A stretch of DNA of 64,000 bases. It comes from Lasiosphaeris hirsuta. Lineage: Eukaryota > Ascomycota > Sordariomycetes > Sordariales > Lasiosphaeriaceae. The stretch spans positions 6,510,001 to 6,574,000 of the forward strand of contig JAUKUA010000001.1 in NCBI GenBank assembly GCA_030549175.1, written 5' to 3'. Below are positions 11,731 to 24,716 of the stretch, piece by piece. The notes below the pieces were generated by a model. The model was not told the DNA's origin. It ran no database searches and worked only from the letters and a program-made list of their open reading frames with translations. Both the position numbers and the translations under genes were made by a program. How positions within the stretch are numbered: the first letter of the stretch is position 1; each line of letters opens with the position of its first letter.

Positions 11731-13867
11731 TCAATCCTTCTCCCCAGTTTCCCCCTCCGTTCCTGCCTCCGCCCTCGTCACATCACTTCCCGTCTCGCCA
11801 ATCTCCTCATCCGCCTTCCCACAGGCAGTCCCCTCTTTCGCTATACCAATGACATCTACCCACCCCTCTGGTCGCTTCCTGCCCTCGGGGTACATCTCGT
11901 TAAGATACCTCTCGGCATCCCTCGCAAATACCAGCAGCTGCTCTTCAGCACCCCACTCTCCCATAGCCATCACTCCCACGGGAAGTTTTCCCTCGCCTTG
12001 CTGCGGCGCAACATAGCCCGCGGGACACGTCACGGCTGGACATCCGCTGGTGTTAGCGTACCACACATACATCATGCTGCGAATCGTCGTGTTTCCGTCA
12101 TTCACGCCGTACTTGGCGTCGCCAGAATGAATTGGAATTCCCGCCTGTGGTGTCGTTGGCGTTACAATCAACAGGCCAGGGTATTTCTCGTACAGAAACG
12201 CCAGATGCTGCATGATGACCTGGCGGATCTGACCATACTTCAAATAGTCGACGGCTGGTGTTTGGGCGCCAACGGCAAGTTGCACTCTGTTCCCATGGTT
12301 GACAAGCTTCAGCCAATCGCCCTCGTTGACCACGCGGCCCTTGGCGGCATCGGCCGATTCTGCTAGGCACGTTGGGGCATGCGCGAGTTGGCCTTCGCGC
12401 AGGAAGGGCAGCTGGATCTCGACGAGCTCGTACCCGATCTTGGCCGACGTCAGGTGCGTGATGACCTCGTCGAAGATGCCACGCACCTCCGGGTCCGAAC
12501 GCGCGATCCATCCGGGGCAGATGCCGAGGTACTTTTTAGCCGATAGCTCCGGCGGGACGGACATGGCAAACAGGTTCTGGCCCGGGTCGGAAGGGTTCGG
12601 CTGTGACATATGGCGGTAGGCAATGGTGAGGTCGGCGACGGTCGAGGCCATAGGGCCTATGACGCACATGGACGAATTCACGGTGATGGTACGGTTGTGC
12701 GTTGGCTTGAGGCCATACTGACCACAGAATGCTGGTGGGATGCGCATACTGCCGCCTGGAGATTGTCAGATCATGAATCGGGTAGCTCTTTGCTCAACAT
12801 ACCTGCGTCTGTCCCTACCGCGATGGGAATAAGGCCGCTGCTCAAGGCGGACCCGGCGCCGGCGGATGAACCGCCAGTGTAGTACGACTTGTTGTACCAA
12901 TTGACCGCAGTTCCTGTAGATGGCTACATACCCAGTCAGCGCTAATCCACTCCTCTTGCAACACAGAAAACCCACATTGCACCCCGAAGTCCCTATCTCA
13001 CGTTAGCCAGATCTGCACTCGTCCACTCTCCGGCTCGGGGAAGCTCACCCATCCCGATCTCATCCTGGTTCATCTTCCCCATCATCAGCGCGCCCGCCTC
13101 CTGCAGCTTTTCCACCGGCCACACGGTCTCCTCCTCCGGCGTCCTGAAGTACTCCTCCCCCACGTCAACCTGCATCCCCATGGTCGACACGAACCCCTTG
13201 ACGGCCGTATCATCCTTTACCCCAAACGGCACGCCGTCCAAAATCCCCAGCGGCTCCTGCGCTGCCCATCGCGCTGTCGACGCCCTTGCTGCCGCTAGCA
13301 CGGCCTCGGCATTTGTCTGGATGAAGGCCACGGCGTACCCCGACGCCGGCCCATAAGCGGGGCGAGTGATAAGCGGCAGCAGGGCCTCGACGACCTGCAG
13401 CGGCGTGGCCTCGCCGCTTTTGTACAGGTCGTGGTAGTCCGCGATCGACGCGAAGCGGCCAGCCAGCCCGGCGGGTTGAGGGAGTTGCAGGTCAGGAGTG
13501 AGGGGAAGCATGGGCTCGGTGGGGGAGGGTGTGGCCGGGAGGGGGATCACATTGGGCTGCATCCGCCACAGCTCGCCGTCCAGGCCGGGAGTGAGCTTGG
13601 GCTGGCCGAACTTGGCGTTGGACCAGAGCAGCTTTTGCAGCCACGGCACGCTGCCGATGCTGGTGCGGGTGTTAGTGACTACTGGCTGGGTTGCGGCACG
13701 GCGGAGCAGAGGGATGAATACATGGTTGAGGCCACCACCAGTGGTAGCCCGCGCAGCGCCGGATTCTTGTCCTCTTCGGGCTCATAGGACAGCGCGCAAG
13801 CTGATGCCTCCTTGGTTCCGGGATGGTTGGCGAACCGCCGAGCCGAAGGCAGCGGTGTTGGAGTCAT
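11731..13867 (-). CDS. Amidase-signature hydrolase (GatA/amidase family)
   Basis: Exons on the minus strand are 13867-13722, 13659-13049, 12992-12976, 12923-12803 and 12755-11731, giving 639 residues. The family hydrolyses amide bonds through a Ser-cisSer-Lys triad. All three are present: Lys197 in GVPFGVKDD, Ser277 in GGSSAGAGS and nucleophile Ser301 in GTDAGGSMR. The 24-residue spacing between the serines equals that in fatty acid amide hydrolase. Exon 3 is only 17 nt. Introns are 62, 56, 52 and 47 nt with CTAAC/CTGAC branch sites. No secretion signal is seen, so a cytosolic enzyme is likely. The substrate is unknown; many fungal paralogues resemble glutamyl-tRNA amidotransferase subunit A without acting in that complex. 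The start at 13867 is the first ATG that fits; another 75 nt upstream in frame would need a longer leader peptide. Confidence 0.92.
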
Positions 13868-15409
13868 GATGGGGATGGCCTTTTGGTTTTGGGAGCGAGG
13901 ATAGCCAAGCGGGTAGTCTTGGCTCCGGACGCCGGTCGCCAAGTCCCGGTTCTTCGGATCCGGTGCGGCACGGTGGCAAACCTACCAATTGACTAAGCAC
14001 AGGTCACAACAACTCCAGATGCTGATATACGGATGGAGTGTGGGACTGATTGACGATGAGCTTGAGAAGGAAATCTTGGCTTTCTTCTCCCAGCCCATTT
14101 GCGAAGAAGGGGCCCAGGGGCCGTATGTGCCAGTCAAAATTTGGCATAGTAAGCCTAGCGAGCTCCTATCGGAAGCCACACGGCAAGCCCCGTAATTCCG
14201 ACTCTCCGTGTAACACAGTATGGCATGACTATCGCGTGCTACCACTCAAACCATAGTCGGCTCCGCAATTAATGTGACTGAGACAAGCCCCCCTGTTGAG
14301 TGCCAAGGCGTGGGTGATAATGGACCTCGGCACAGTCTGGGCTGCTATTCACCAGCAGAGGGGCTATCCGGCAACAGCGTCATTTTCATTTATTTAGTGT
14401 ATACAACCGGAAACCATTAGGAATCTGGAAGTGGCATCTAGCTAGGAGACACACAATGCCGTCGCTTTGGGTCTAAATCTCTTCCAAGGATCGTAAAAAT
14501 GCAACCGAGGAGAGGAAGCAAAGGGCCGGAATTCAATCCATTGTTTCTCAAAAGCCCCGAGGTAAAACAACAAAATTTCACCAAGCCAGCCCGGAGGCTC
14601 TCCTGAACGGAGTTGACGCCATCATCCAATGACGATCCGGGTTCCCAAGACCAAGAAAAGAGCTCCCCCCCCCCCCCCTCCCCAAAAAAAAAAACCAAAA
14701 AAAACCAAGAATCCGCAACGCCAATGCTTCCATTCAGAGCAAACGAAAAACTAGTCTGTGAGAACCAAGTCCCATAAACCGAATGAGTCCATCCGGGATT
14801 TCTCCCGTCTCGAGATGCTGCCAGGTGGGAAATGAGCACCTTCCCAACACCAAACTTAAACCCGGAAAATCTGCCTCTAAGAGCTGAGGATAGAGAACAC
14901 TTTACCCCCATCTCCCGATAAAAACCGAGAGCTCGACAATTCCTTCTTCCACCCTCCCCATACATATCCTGAAGAAAAAAAAATGCAAGTCATAACGTCG
15001 TAGCCTGGTATCATTCCCTTGCCTGTGCCTTGGCTTGCTGTGCTGCCAAGTGCCCGAATCCGTCCCGTGCTCCGATAGTTCCGATAGTTTTGCGAGTGAA
15101 TTTGCATAAAAGTAGCAAATCGATAACGTCCTCCCTCCCAGCCTCTCCTGGTCTAGGTTCCGTCTCTTTGTTTTTTGGTTCCCGCCGTTACCATTGTGAT
15201 GTGGTTGTTATTGTAGGTCGGTTCGGCCCAGAATGGTTGCCGTATTTTCGGGGGGTGTTGATGTGAGCTGGCTGAGCGGTAAGCTCGACACCCTTGCTCG
15301 TCCCGTCTAGGATTCCCGACGTCCAACTCTAGTCAAGGAGAGATCGAGAAACTGACAGCTTCGGTATGCTTTTCGGCACCCGCCTGATACTGATATCAGA
15401 TGCTGAAAG
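13868..15409. other. Intergenic: amidase promoter and neighbour's 3' region
   Basis: No supportable gene in 1.5 kb. It holds a C-run followed by an A-run at about 14666-14704. The sequence next to 15409 is presumably the 3' untranslated region of the minus-strand gene beginning at 17017. Confidence 0.6.
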
Positions 15410-17017
15410 TCACCGCCCACCGCTCATCCTCAATATCTTAGTTCTCAACCACAAGATGAAGCCCTGCCAATAAGTCTGGGTCCTCCGTTTCGCGTTACTC
15501 CCTCTTCTTGAGCGCGTCTCAAATCGAACCCCCTCAACGCCAGACCCAATGCCCGGCCCAAAGGCCGGCGGTGCCGTCTGCCCGTCCGGCACACTCTCAT
15601 ACTTGCGTGCCGCAAAGGTCATCTGCTTTTCGCCCACCTCTTCGGCCGCCATGCTCTTACGGCCAATCAAACTGAGGTCGTTCCTGGACGAATTCGACGC
15701 CCCACCGCCGCCGCCGCCGCCAGCCCAAAAGCCCTTGCCCGTGGTAGATGCCCCGACGGGAGTCGAGGAGGTCGACAGGCTAGTGGGAGTGGTCTTGCGC
15801 GAGGCAGTGGGCCGAGTCGCCGAGTCGCTCATGCTCGTCTTGCGCGACTCCTTCTCGATGCGCGCAGCCCGCTCGGTGTCGCGGCGCTCGCGCTTGCGAA
15901 TCATCTCGCGGTCATACTTTTCCTCCTTGGCACGCTCGCGCTCCTCAAAGCGGCGCCGGGCCGCGCGGATGTTCTCGGCGCGAGCGGCCGTGTCGAGCTC
16001 GGACCGGCTGCGCAGGCGCGGGAAGCTGGCCGCCTCGAGGGAGCTGCGCAGTGGCGACATGGGAGCGGCGGACGAGGTGGGGGAGACGACTGGGGGTGGT
16101 GGGGCAGGGACGGAGCCGGTGGCTCCAGAGGGTGTTATTGGCGACTCGAGACTTGTCAAGGCGAGGTTGAGATGGAGATCCGAGTGGCTTGCTGTGCTGA
16201 TACTCCCATGTGCGAGGCGTGAGGTGGTTGCTGGCGTGGAACGGCCCGTGTTCACGCGGAGCGGGCCAGCTGGCGATGTGATGTCGGAGAAGGAAGCAGT
16301 GCGCTGGCTTGCGAGGGAAGGGCGGCGAAGATTAGACTGTGACAGGGTGGGGAGCGTGTGGTGAATGTGGTGAGAGTTTGCGCTGGGGGTTGCGCTCGTG
16401 GTGGTATTGTTTGATAGGTTGTGCGAGTCGAGGAGGTCGTCCTCGTTTTCTGTGATCGTGGGCGAGTAGTCGCGCGCATTGTCAAAGGAGGCCAGTGAGT
16501 TGGCGTACGATAGCGGCGGGGTCGAGGTGCGTGGTGTCTGCTGGAAGGGATGAATGAAGCCCCCCCGAGAGTTGCTGCCCGTCGAAGCCTGCGAGGCAGA
16601 ACGGCCGTGCTGGAATTTTGTCCGAACGTTGCTGCCACCAGCACCTACTCCCACGCCAACACCCACAACACCCGCGCCCGCCACGACGACGGCGGCGGTG
16701 CTCCCCACGCTGCCGCTGCCACTCCCACTGCCGCCGCCGACTCCATCGCTCGCAAAGGCAAACAGCCCCGTGGGAATGGCAAAGCTCACGTCCCTGGCCG
16801 AGCTTGATCGCGAGCCGTAGCCGTCGCCCCATCCGTGGCTTCCGAGCGGACCGGGCTGTCCCAGCTGCTCGACCGACTGGTCCTCCCACCCGCGGTCGAG
16901 GTCGAGCGAGTTCTTCTCCGAATGCGAGTACGACAGCTTCTTCAGAATCGGCTTCACCATCTTGCCCCTCTGCTTGGTGATCTTGTTGGGCGCCGAGTGC
17001 CCGCCAAAGGACGACAT
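15410..17017 (-). CDS. Conserved disordered fungal protein with basic coiled coil
   Basis: A single exon of 535 residues. The first ATG in the open frame, at 17017, was taken as the start (MSSFGGHSAP). No known domain is recognised. The N-terminus has a basic Lys-rich segment with VKPILKKLSYSHSE followed by an acidic Trp-containing stretch, which looks conserved rather than random. A Gly/Val/Ser low-complexity tract covers about residues 85-130, and Ser/Thr/Pro-rich disordered sequence follows to about 330. A strongly charged Arg/Glu helix spans about 345-393 (ENIRAARRRFEERERAKEEK). The C-terminus ends in a Trp/aromatic basic helix (TYWQGFILWLRTKILRM) that could bind a membrane. Nuclear, cytoskeletal or membrane-peripheral roles are all possible. 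The gene call is firm because of length and protein-like composition; the function is unknown. Confidence 0.8.
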   Translation of the reverse strand: MSSFGGHSAPNKITKQRGKMVKPILKKLSYSHSEKNSLDLDRGWEDQSVEQLGQPGPLGSHGWGDGYGSRSSSARDVSFAIPTGLFAFASDGVGGGSGSGSGSVGSTAAVVVAGAGVVGVGVGVGAGGSNVRTKFQHGRSASQASTGSNSRGGFIHPFQQTPRTSTPPLSYANSLASFDNARDYSPTITENEDDLLDSHNLSNNTTTSATPSANSHHIHHTLPTLSQSNLRRPSLASQRTASFSDITSPAGPLRVNTGRSTPATTSRLAHGSISTASHSDLHLNLALTSLESPITPSGATGSVPAPPPPVVSPTSSAAPMSPLRSSLEAASFPRLRSRSELDTAARAENIRAARRRFEERERAKEEKYDREMIRKRERRDTERAARIEKESRKTSMSDSATRPTASRKTTPTSLSTSSTPVGASTTGKGFWAGGGGGGGASNSSRNDLSLIGRKSMAAEEVGEKQMTFAARKYESVPDGQTAPPAFGPGIGSGVEGVRFETRSRRGSNAKRRTQTYWQGFILWLRTKILRMSGGR

Positions 17018-17304
17018 GGCTGAGGTTCGCTGCTCCTGGCTCCGGCTCTGGCAGGCGCAATTGACCAGAACCAAACCCAGGGCCAGAGGTTGGATTTCGG
17101 TCTCGATGCTAAATGAGGAGGTTGACGACCGGAAAAGGCGGGAGCGGGGAACCCGGATAGCACCTGCGGGCGCTCTGGCGCTATCGCCGTATCACGCACG
17201 ACGAGCGGGGAGACGAGACTGCCAGTCTGGATGCATCTGGTGCTGGGCCTGCTACTCCGAAAAGGGCAAGATGGCAGCCTGCAAAACCTGCAACACACCG
17301 TGTC

Positions 17305-17307
<3 letters not shown>

Positions 17308-17340
<33 letters not shown>
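17308..17340. repeat. (GT)n microsatellite
   Basis: An uninterrupted run of 33 nt of alternating GT, about 290 bp upstream of the minus-strand gene starting at 17017. It probably lies in that gene's promoter or leader. Confidence 0.95.
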
Positions 17341-17341
<1 letters not shown>

Positions 17342-20300
17342 CTTGTGCCCGCCCACGACACGGCACCACCAAAACACAAGACAGCAAACAAGGGGAATAA
17401 ATGCACACGCAAACACGCAAACGCACACGCAGCTGCTGCGGCAGGCTGCAATGGGAGCGATGCAATTGCAGAAGGCGGACGGCGGACAGCCTGCGGTCAC
17501 CGGACAATGGCAGAGGCAGCGGCCAAGACGGGAAGGAGGAAGAGGAGGGTTGACGGACGATGATGGGTTGGTGGATTGAAAAAGGGACTGAAGCCCCAGC
17601 TTGTTTTTGCGACGGGGGTTCGGGTCACCGCCCAGCACCGGCCAAGCAACAAGAGCGCAGGCCGCTCGCCGCTCCCACTTAGCACTGATTCAGCCTCATT
17701 CCTAGCTCAATTACACATCTCACGCATACTACGCAGTAGTATCTCGCCTCGACATGTGCGTGTGGGGAGGAGGGGTCCGACAGGGATCCGCCCCGGGGCT
17801 CGACCCCTCCAAGCCCACTCTCCAGGCCTCTGGGCCGCTGGGCCTCTGGGCCTCTCTGAGGGGATCTCGAGATGCTGACCTGGAGCTCCAAGTGGACGGG
17901 ACTAGAGATGGGCAGGCTTTGGAATGGGCCATTGGGCGGCTCACAACACGGCCCCAAAATCAACAACACAACGCGCAATCAACCCCAAACACGAGGGTCG
18001 GAGAGCATTGCCTGGGCAGCCTCTGTTGTTTGTTTGCTACACGGTCCGACGGGCCAAACAACGGGCTATCAATCCGAGGCCCCATCAACACGGCGAGCTT
18101 CTTCCCTGCCATGGCAGGTCAGTTTTGCAGCCGTTGCCAAAACACAGAAATTTCAAACCTACGATTGAAAATGGCTCGCCCGGAGCCACGGCGACCGCGG
18201 GGTGTCCGGCATCATCGATCTGAGCCCATCCGAGCCCACCAAAAGCGTGTCTGAGCCATTCTCAGCCATTCTGAGCCCAGGCTGACTACGGCCAGCATAC
18301 GAGCAGCATCATCGCATTATCAGCCGGACCATCGCCACCTGTCTCCTCCCAGGCCCTCGGTGTGGGATGCACAAAGCCCCTCCAAGCCCACAAGCCCTCT
18401 GTTAGCTAATGGCCGACTTGCCCTGGCAGGGTGCGGTGGCAGCGCGCTCCCATGGTCACGGTCGATGGCTAGCACCCGACACCTTGGGCAGTGAAACAAA
18501 AAAAGGACAGCGTCAGACCTTCTAGAATTAGAGTCCAAGAATGACCACGAGACAGACGCGCGACACCCATTGCTATCTCTTGCCTTTTTTTCTTCTTCTT
18601 CTCCTGAGGCTCTTTTGCACCTGGCTCCTGTAAATTAACAATCAGCATGGAATAAGGTATCCAATCCCTGCGAACCAAGTCTGGAACAAGCCCATTCCGG
18701 GCCACCTTCCACACCCGACACCACACCTACAAACACCCGACACAGACACCCACACCTTGCGACGGATCGCACACCTTCACCCACCTCGCAGCTTCCCCGC
18801 GCCGCGGGAGCCAACTACGTCCGGCGAGGGACCCGGCCGAAAAAGCGCGGCCTTTTATCGCTCACGCCTTCTCAATCAGTCTTCTCCAAGCTCACCTTAT
18901 AGGCCCGACCCATCATCACACACAATTTAGTCAATCCAAGTCCCACCCGCCCGCTCAGCGACCCCCTCACATCACGCCTTGGCTATGCCGCCTCGGTCGT
19001 CCGGTCCAGTCCGTCCCCTCCACCCCGTTCAACCACCAATGAACCCCCTTCCCTCCCCATCTCTTACCCTCGGTGACCCCAAAAGTTAATGCGCCCGTGG
19101 GGCTGAAAAGCGACAGGAAAGCTTGAAGAATGGATGTCCACTCAGGAAGGGAGGGGAACCATCCTTGTCTAGCGGCTCCTAAGAGGCTAGCAATCTTCAC
19201 CGATGGCAAAGCAAAACCATCGAATCGCTCTCCCAAGACAACGGGTCCCACTGCGACGCAGCCTTGGCAGCTTCTCCTCTCCTCTCGGTGTTCCCCCCAC
19301 CCCACCTCACTCTACCTCTATATCTAAAGATCTGGGCCGCCTGCATCACCAACCACCCTCATGATCTAGCCAAGAATCCCTAAAAGTGTCAATCTTTCTG
19401 CGTTCTGCCGTGCTGCAAACCTGTGCCGTTTTGCCCAATTCTACATCTCGTCTTTCTGCTCAACTCTACCTCCAGGAGAGAAAGAGTTTCAAGTTGGGAA
19501 GGCAATCAAAACAAAGCAATCCGTCGCTTACAGTGCTGACATTCGTGCCGATCCAACCTGCATGACCTTTTTGCTCGCTCGTTGGTTGGGCCAAGGCCTA
19601 AAACTTAATATCGCTCCTCCCCACAGCCCTACTCAAACAGGCAGGTATAGGCAGTTGTCCTCCACCCAAAGGCACGAGTACCCACAGTCTGCCCAAAAGG
19701 CAGCCTATGCGGCTTCAACCGCCAGAACAGATCCAGGGCCGTTTTCTCTCTTTTGCTCCCATTGCCTTGCTTTTTTGTGCCCTCTCTCATCGCCCGTCGT
19801 CAAACCTAGCCGGTTGTCCGACTTGAGAAAGACGTCCACGCGGGCTGGCTAAACCTTGAGTCCTCATGGGATTGACCTAAACTGCAGCCAGGCTGGGCCG
19901 GAATGTAGGCCCCGTCTATCTCTGCTTCTCGTCCCCTCTCGCTTGATTTCTCGCTTGTTTTCCGTACCCAAAGGAAAGCCTGATTTCTGTTTCGGTTATG
20001 CTGAACACACGACTGAGCTTGTCTCGAAAAAATATCTCTCCCTCTTAAGTCCAGGTCAGGCTTGATTGGGTTTCCCTAAACAAGTCAAAGTCTCCTTCTC
20101 TCAAGCAAATGATTCCGACCTCTCTTCTGTCTGTCTTAGAATAAGGGTACGCCCTTCAGGCTCGAATGATGCTATTAGGCCACAACAAGCTCCCGCATGG
20201 AAGCTGACTCACATGGTCAAGCCAACGACAAGGCAGCGCGCATCACGAATGACACCCAAATTGCGTCTTGTTGATGAATACAAGGGGGCGGGGGAGGGGG

Positions 20301-21607
20301 GACCCCTCTTAGCCGCCCCATCCGCAACCATGTCGAAAGATGGAAAGGCCCGCCCCGTCCGCCTTGGCTAGCCGTTGCCGCCTCCCCGACTACCAACACA
20401 GCAGTAGGCGGGGCGGGACAATCCAGCCAACCAGCGTCACACAGAGACTGTGAATCTTCAAGCTAGGAGCTGCCGGCATGTCTCCCTGGTGTGATAGCAT
20501 CTCTTTTCTCTCTGGGGGCGTGTGATGGCTGTTGCAGATGGGGGTGTGGTGTGGAAGGAAGAGTTGATCTATCGCCAAAGGGGCCAGCCTAGGTTGTGAG
20601 TTGCTGGGAGGAAAAAGCAAAACGTTGACGGAGTATATCGACGGCGGCCGGTAGCGAAAACGCTCTTGCTCGAGCCCCTTTTCGATTCCGTGGTAGTTGT
20701 CGTGGACTTTCAGCCAGCCAGTGTAGCCTTCTCCCTTGCCACGCCTCACAGATAGGCTGGCAGATGCACTGAAGTCGACCAGTGCTGCTTTCGATGAGGG
20801 AAATCAAGGGGTGTCTTGTGCTGCTCAACCATGCCCCCAAAAGGTCTGCGAGGCCATGCCTTTATACCGCCAAAAAGACCCGGCTGAGGCGAGATCAAAC
20901 TAGTTGATCGTTCGGACCTCGCTCCGGACAATGTCACCGTCTCTCCACGACGGAGTGACCGGGTAGGCAACTCGCCTCCGAGCAACTAGCTCCCTCGAGA
21001 ACTTGCTTCTTCGAGCTTTTGTCACACCCAGCCCACTTCGTCTCCGCTCCTTCGACACTCGAAGGACACACCGAGTACCGCCGTGTACTACACAAGTCCC
21101 CTTCACACACCACCTGACATCCGAATTGTGATTGATCAGCTCCATAAGCCGCTGGGCCGTCGCCGAGGAGGCCTAGAACCCAACAGAAGAGCGGGGTATC
21201 ACAGCCGGACGCAAGAAGCAGCACTCGAAACTCGGGGATGGAGGGGGTTGAGTGGCGACGGCCGTGTTTGCAGCGCTCAGCAACGGCACTCGGGAGGAGA
21301 GGATAGGCAGGCAGACGCGATGAACAAGGGCCGAGTGCAGATCCAAACGGGGCCAGCCGAGCTTGGGATGCTGAGGACAACAGGGAAAGAGGCTGCTCGG
21401 AGTTGCTTGAGCTTTCAAAACGATGCCTCATCAGGCCAACTAGAGAGCCTAACCCGACCTTGGACAGCATTCTGGCAACAGCTCGTGACCTTCGGCGCTT
21501 GCGGTTTGTCAGATGATTGTCTCCATAAGGTAAGGGGACCACTCCTGGAGGGCGATGATCCCCCCCGACTTTTCGTCATGCCTCGATGACTAGCTGGACC
21601 ATGCAGC

Positions 21608-21628
21608 GGGACGACCCCCCCCCCCCCT
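21608..21628. repeat. Poly-C tract
   Basis: A C-run of about 14 nt inside the gene-free interval, one of several homopolymeric C/G tracts in the window. Confidence 0.8.
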
Positions 21629-24600
21629 CGCCAGGCGCAAATCAGAGGCCATCCAGTCATCAAAGAGACGCTCGAGACTCTCTTCCGGCGACAGGGTGGG
21701 AGGGCGCATGGCCACGAGAGTCATGTGCGGTGTGGCACTTGCCACGGGGGAAGCATGGGACAGCGATAGAAAATGTTCATTGACGCAGTCCGCTGTCGGA
21801 ATCAGCTTATCTCGTCGAGACCCCCCTCCCCCCTCTCAGGGCGCAGCACCCGTACCGGCTTTGGACAAGGAGAGACAGAACCTAAAATCGCCTTCCGTCA
21901 CCGCTGTGAGAGGAGTCGGTCGGGAGGCGTCGGCGGAACCAGTGGACAGGGGCAAAAAACAAGGCCTTCAGCGCCCATGGCTGTGATGATTCGACGGCGA
22001 GCCGGTCGGTTTGGCGGAAAGGCTTGGTTATTCGACGGGACAAGGCCTTGACCGCCAGTCGAGCCAAAGCGGTGCCAGTCGTTGGGCTCGACAGGACAGG
22101 CCCGCACATTCAGGGTCTTTGCCAGCCTTTTCAACCGACAGCCGCTGGTCTCCGGCCAGGCAGCTGGTGGGCACGAGACGCTGTGTTCCATGGAAATGGC
22201 AGAAAAATTCTCCGGGGCTGAAAGCTCCTCGGATGAAGCAGCCCACGATTCTGGTTGTAATGCGTATTGTAAAACCATTTGCTGCCCTGAACCCTGTGTG
22301 CTTGCATTAGACACTGGGACAACGCACAGTACCGCAACGATATGCAAACCAGAACTCCCAGGGCATACCGTACATATGCAGGAGAAACGCGTCATAACAG
22401 AGAGCCTTTCGGCTAAGGGAGGAAATAAAGGGCAAAAACCCTCTCGTCTGCTCACCGGCCGCTCGGGGTAGGCCGTTTTCGTTTCGTCTGACGTCCCACG
22501 CGCGGATGTTGGGTCCAGGAGGGCCAGTTTATCCAGAAACAGAAACAGGCCACATTCGCCGAAGGCCCTGCGATGCGCATCATCCAGATCGTCCGCGGCT
22601 GCCGGAAGAGACATCCTGCTTCCCCGGGCATGCCCTCCCGCTCGAACCGCTCTTGGAACATCGCTTTTGCCCGTGGGTTGGGTTCCATTACAGCGACAAG
22701 ACGCTTCGCCTGGATGCTGCCCGATGCACAAGCGAGCGCTATCGTCGCTTCTGACCCGCACCACGCACATCAAGGCCGCACAGCCCTGGGCAGCCAACCC
22801 CCGCGTGCGAGCACTGGGGGCCCTATGACGGCAGTGGGACCGTCTTGGGTACCTGACCAGACCCAGGGCGTGGAGCGCGGGTTGATTTGCACAGACAACG
22901 GTATTGCGTGCAGCGCGGAAGAAGAAACGACAAGAGCGACAGCCACGGCGTTGCTCTGCAGCCATGGCAGCGCCATGCTCTGTGAGTCCCTAGGAAAAAA
23001 AGCGAATCGCCCTCAGCGATTGCGACGGTTGTTGGAGGCGCAACGTTTTTTTTCTTCTATGTCTTGTTTTTGCTTTTCCCTGCTCTGTTGGGGTTTTGGC
23101 AACGCTGAGCCGCGTTTATTTAGTGCGCTGTGGGATGCGCGACGGAAGTAGCAAGTGTGTATATAGCTGTGTGTACGTACATGCATACATACACAACCTA
23201 CATACGCACATACTTACCTCGCAACACTTGGCCGGTGCTTGACCCCCCAATAGCCTAGTCTGGCTAGGTCGACGTCCGGGTGGTAGAACGAAAGGGAATA
23301 ATTCCGGGAGAATTGGCGACAATAGGGAGGTCGCAGTGACGTGCATGGATTATTGGGGAGCTGGCTCCAGGGTGTGTTGGGTATTATTGACTCTGCGCAC
23401 AAATGCCAGTGGCAGGTTCTGGTCATGTTGATCGTGATCAGGAAGCCGTCGATGGTGACAGTGGTTGCGCCGTGTAAGTCATCAACCCAGCATGCCGCAA
23501 GTTGCAACCGCAGCGTCCGCAGGCACCGTCTATTCCTACTGTCTGGTCTGTCTCCCCGCCTCTGTGCGACGGCTTGATCGTTCTGACCGTCTCGGTAGGG
23601 ACCTGAGCGGCTGCGTGGCTGAGGCGTCGTGACGTTTTCGCGGCTCTAACAAGGCGGCGAGTGGGTTGTGTGGGACCGTTTCTCCAAAACCCCATGTTAC
23701 GCTACCCCCCGGCCTTGGAGACAGGGATGTTGGGGGTGTGGAAGGGGAGGGGACGGAGACCGGGACAGTTCGAGTTAGGAGGCGACGAAATTGTCGATGA
23801 CGGAAAACGCCAGAGAATGTATCTTTTCCTTGACAGGGCGGCCAGTCTCCAGCACCGACAACAACACGGGAAGATGATATTCAATAGCGACAAGCTGGCC
23901 GTGCCGTCCGGATTGCACAATGGCCGAACCAGGATAGGGCCAAATAAACTGATTAGCTGCAGCAAGTCGTGGCCGAAAGGAGGTATTGGAATGGCCAGGG
24001 AGCTTGCCTGCCCATAGCTCCGTCGAGACTCACACACCAATCTGAAGCGAAACTTGTGCCCCCCCGCCCGGCATCGTGGAGCTCGTTCTGCGCAGGAAAG
24101 CGGCCACGTGCAAGAGAGCGAATCTGCGAGAACGATGCTGCTGATCTCGAGAGATGCAACACACCCTCTCTCGCTGGTGATCTGTCAGGGTCCGGGACTG
24201 CGCTGGCCTCGCTGCGATTCGGCGCAGGACCTGATTTGTCGACAGGCAGATCCCGAATGAGCCGGCCAGGCTGTCCGGTACCTTGCCGTGAACGCTCCGC
24301 TCATCCAGCCATTCCAACAGCAGGGTGAAAGCTATCTACCTACCTTTGGTATGTGGAGGCTAATTTGTGACGCGGCAGCCCATGGGTGCTCAATGTGTGC
24401 TCAATGTGTCTTGAAGTGCGCTTCCATGTCTGCAATCTGCGCAGCCCGTAATGGTGCAGACAGCCGGCTGGCAGCTCTTCCAGAGAGGAGATTGACATTT
24501 GATATTGAGCAAGCATACTCCGTATTCGCAGAGGTACGAGCTCCCAAGCACCGTTGTGGACCAAATGACAAAAAATGTACGCCGGGAGCCTCGCGTCGAG

Positions 24601-24668
24601 AAACATGCAGCTCGGCACCAGCTTCTAGAGCCGGTTTTGTTGAGAATCCTGGGAGTCATGCAGACGGG

Positions 24669-24716
24669 GAGCATGGGAACATGGGAGCATAGAAGCATGG
24701 CAGCATGGCAGCATGG
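24669..24716. repeat. GCATGG-type short tandem repeat
   Basis: About six imperfect copies of a 7-10 nt unit containing gcatgg, in the gene-free interval. Confidence 0.75.

Noticed and set aside
21898..22965. 355-codon minus-strand open frame
   Set aside because: Composition is rich in Cys, Arg, Ser and Pro with no hydrophobic core pattern or motif. Equally long overlapping frames exist on the other strand. It is probably a chance frame in GC-rich DNA.
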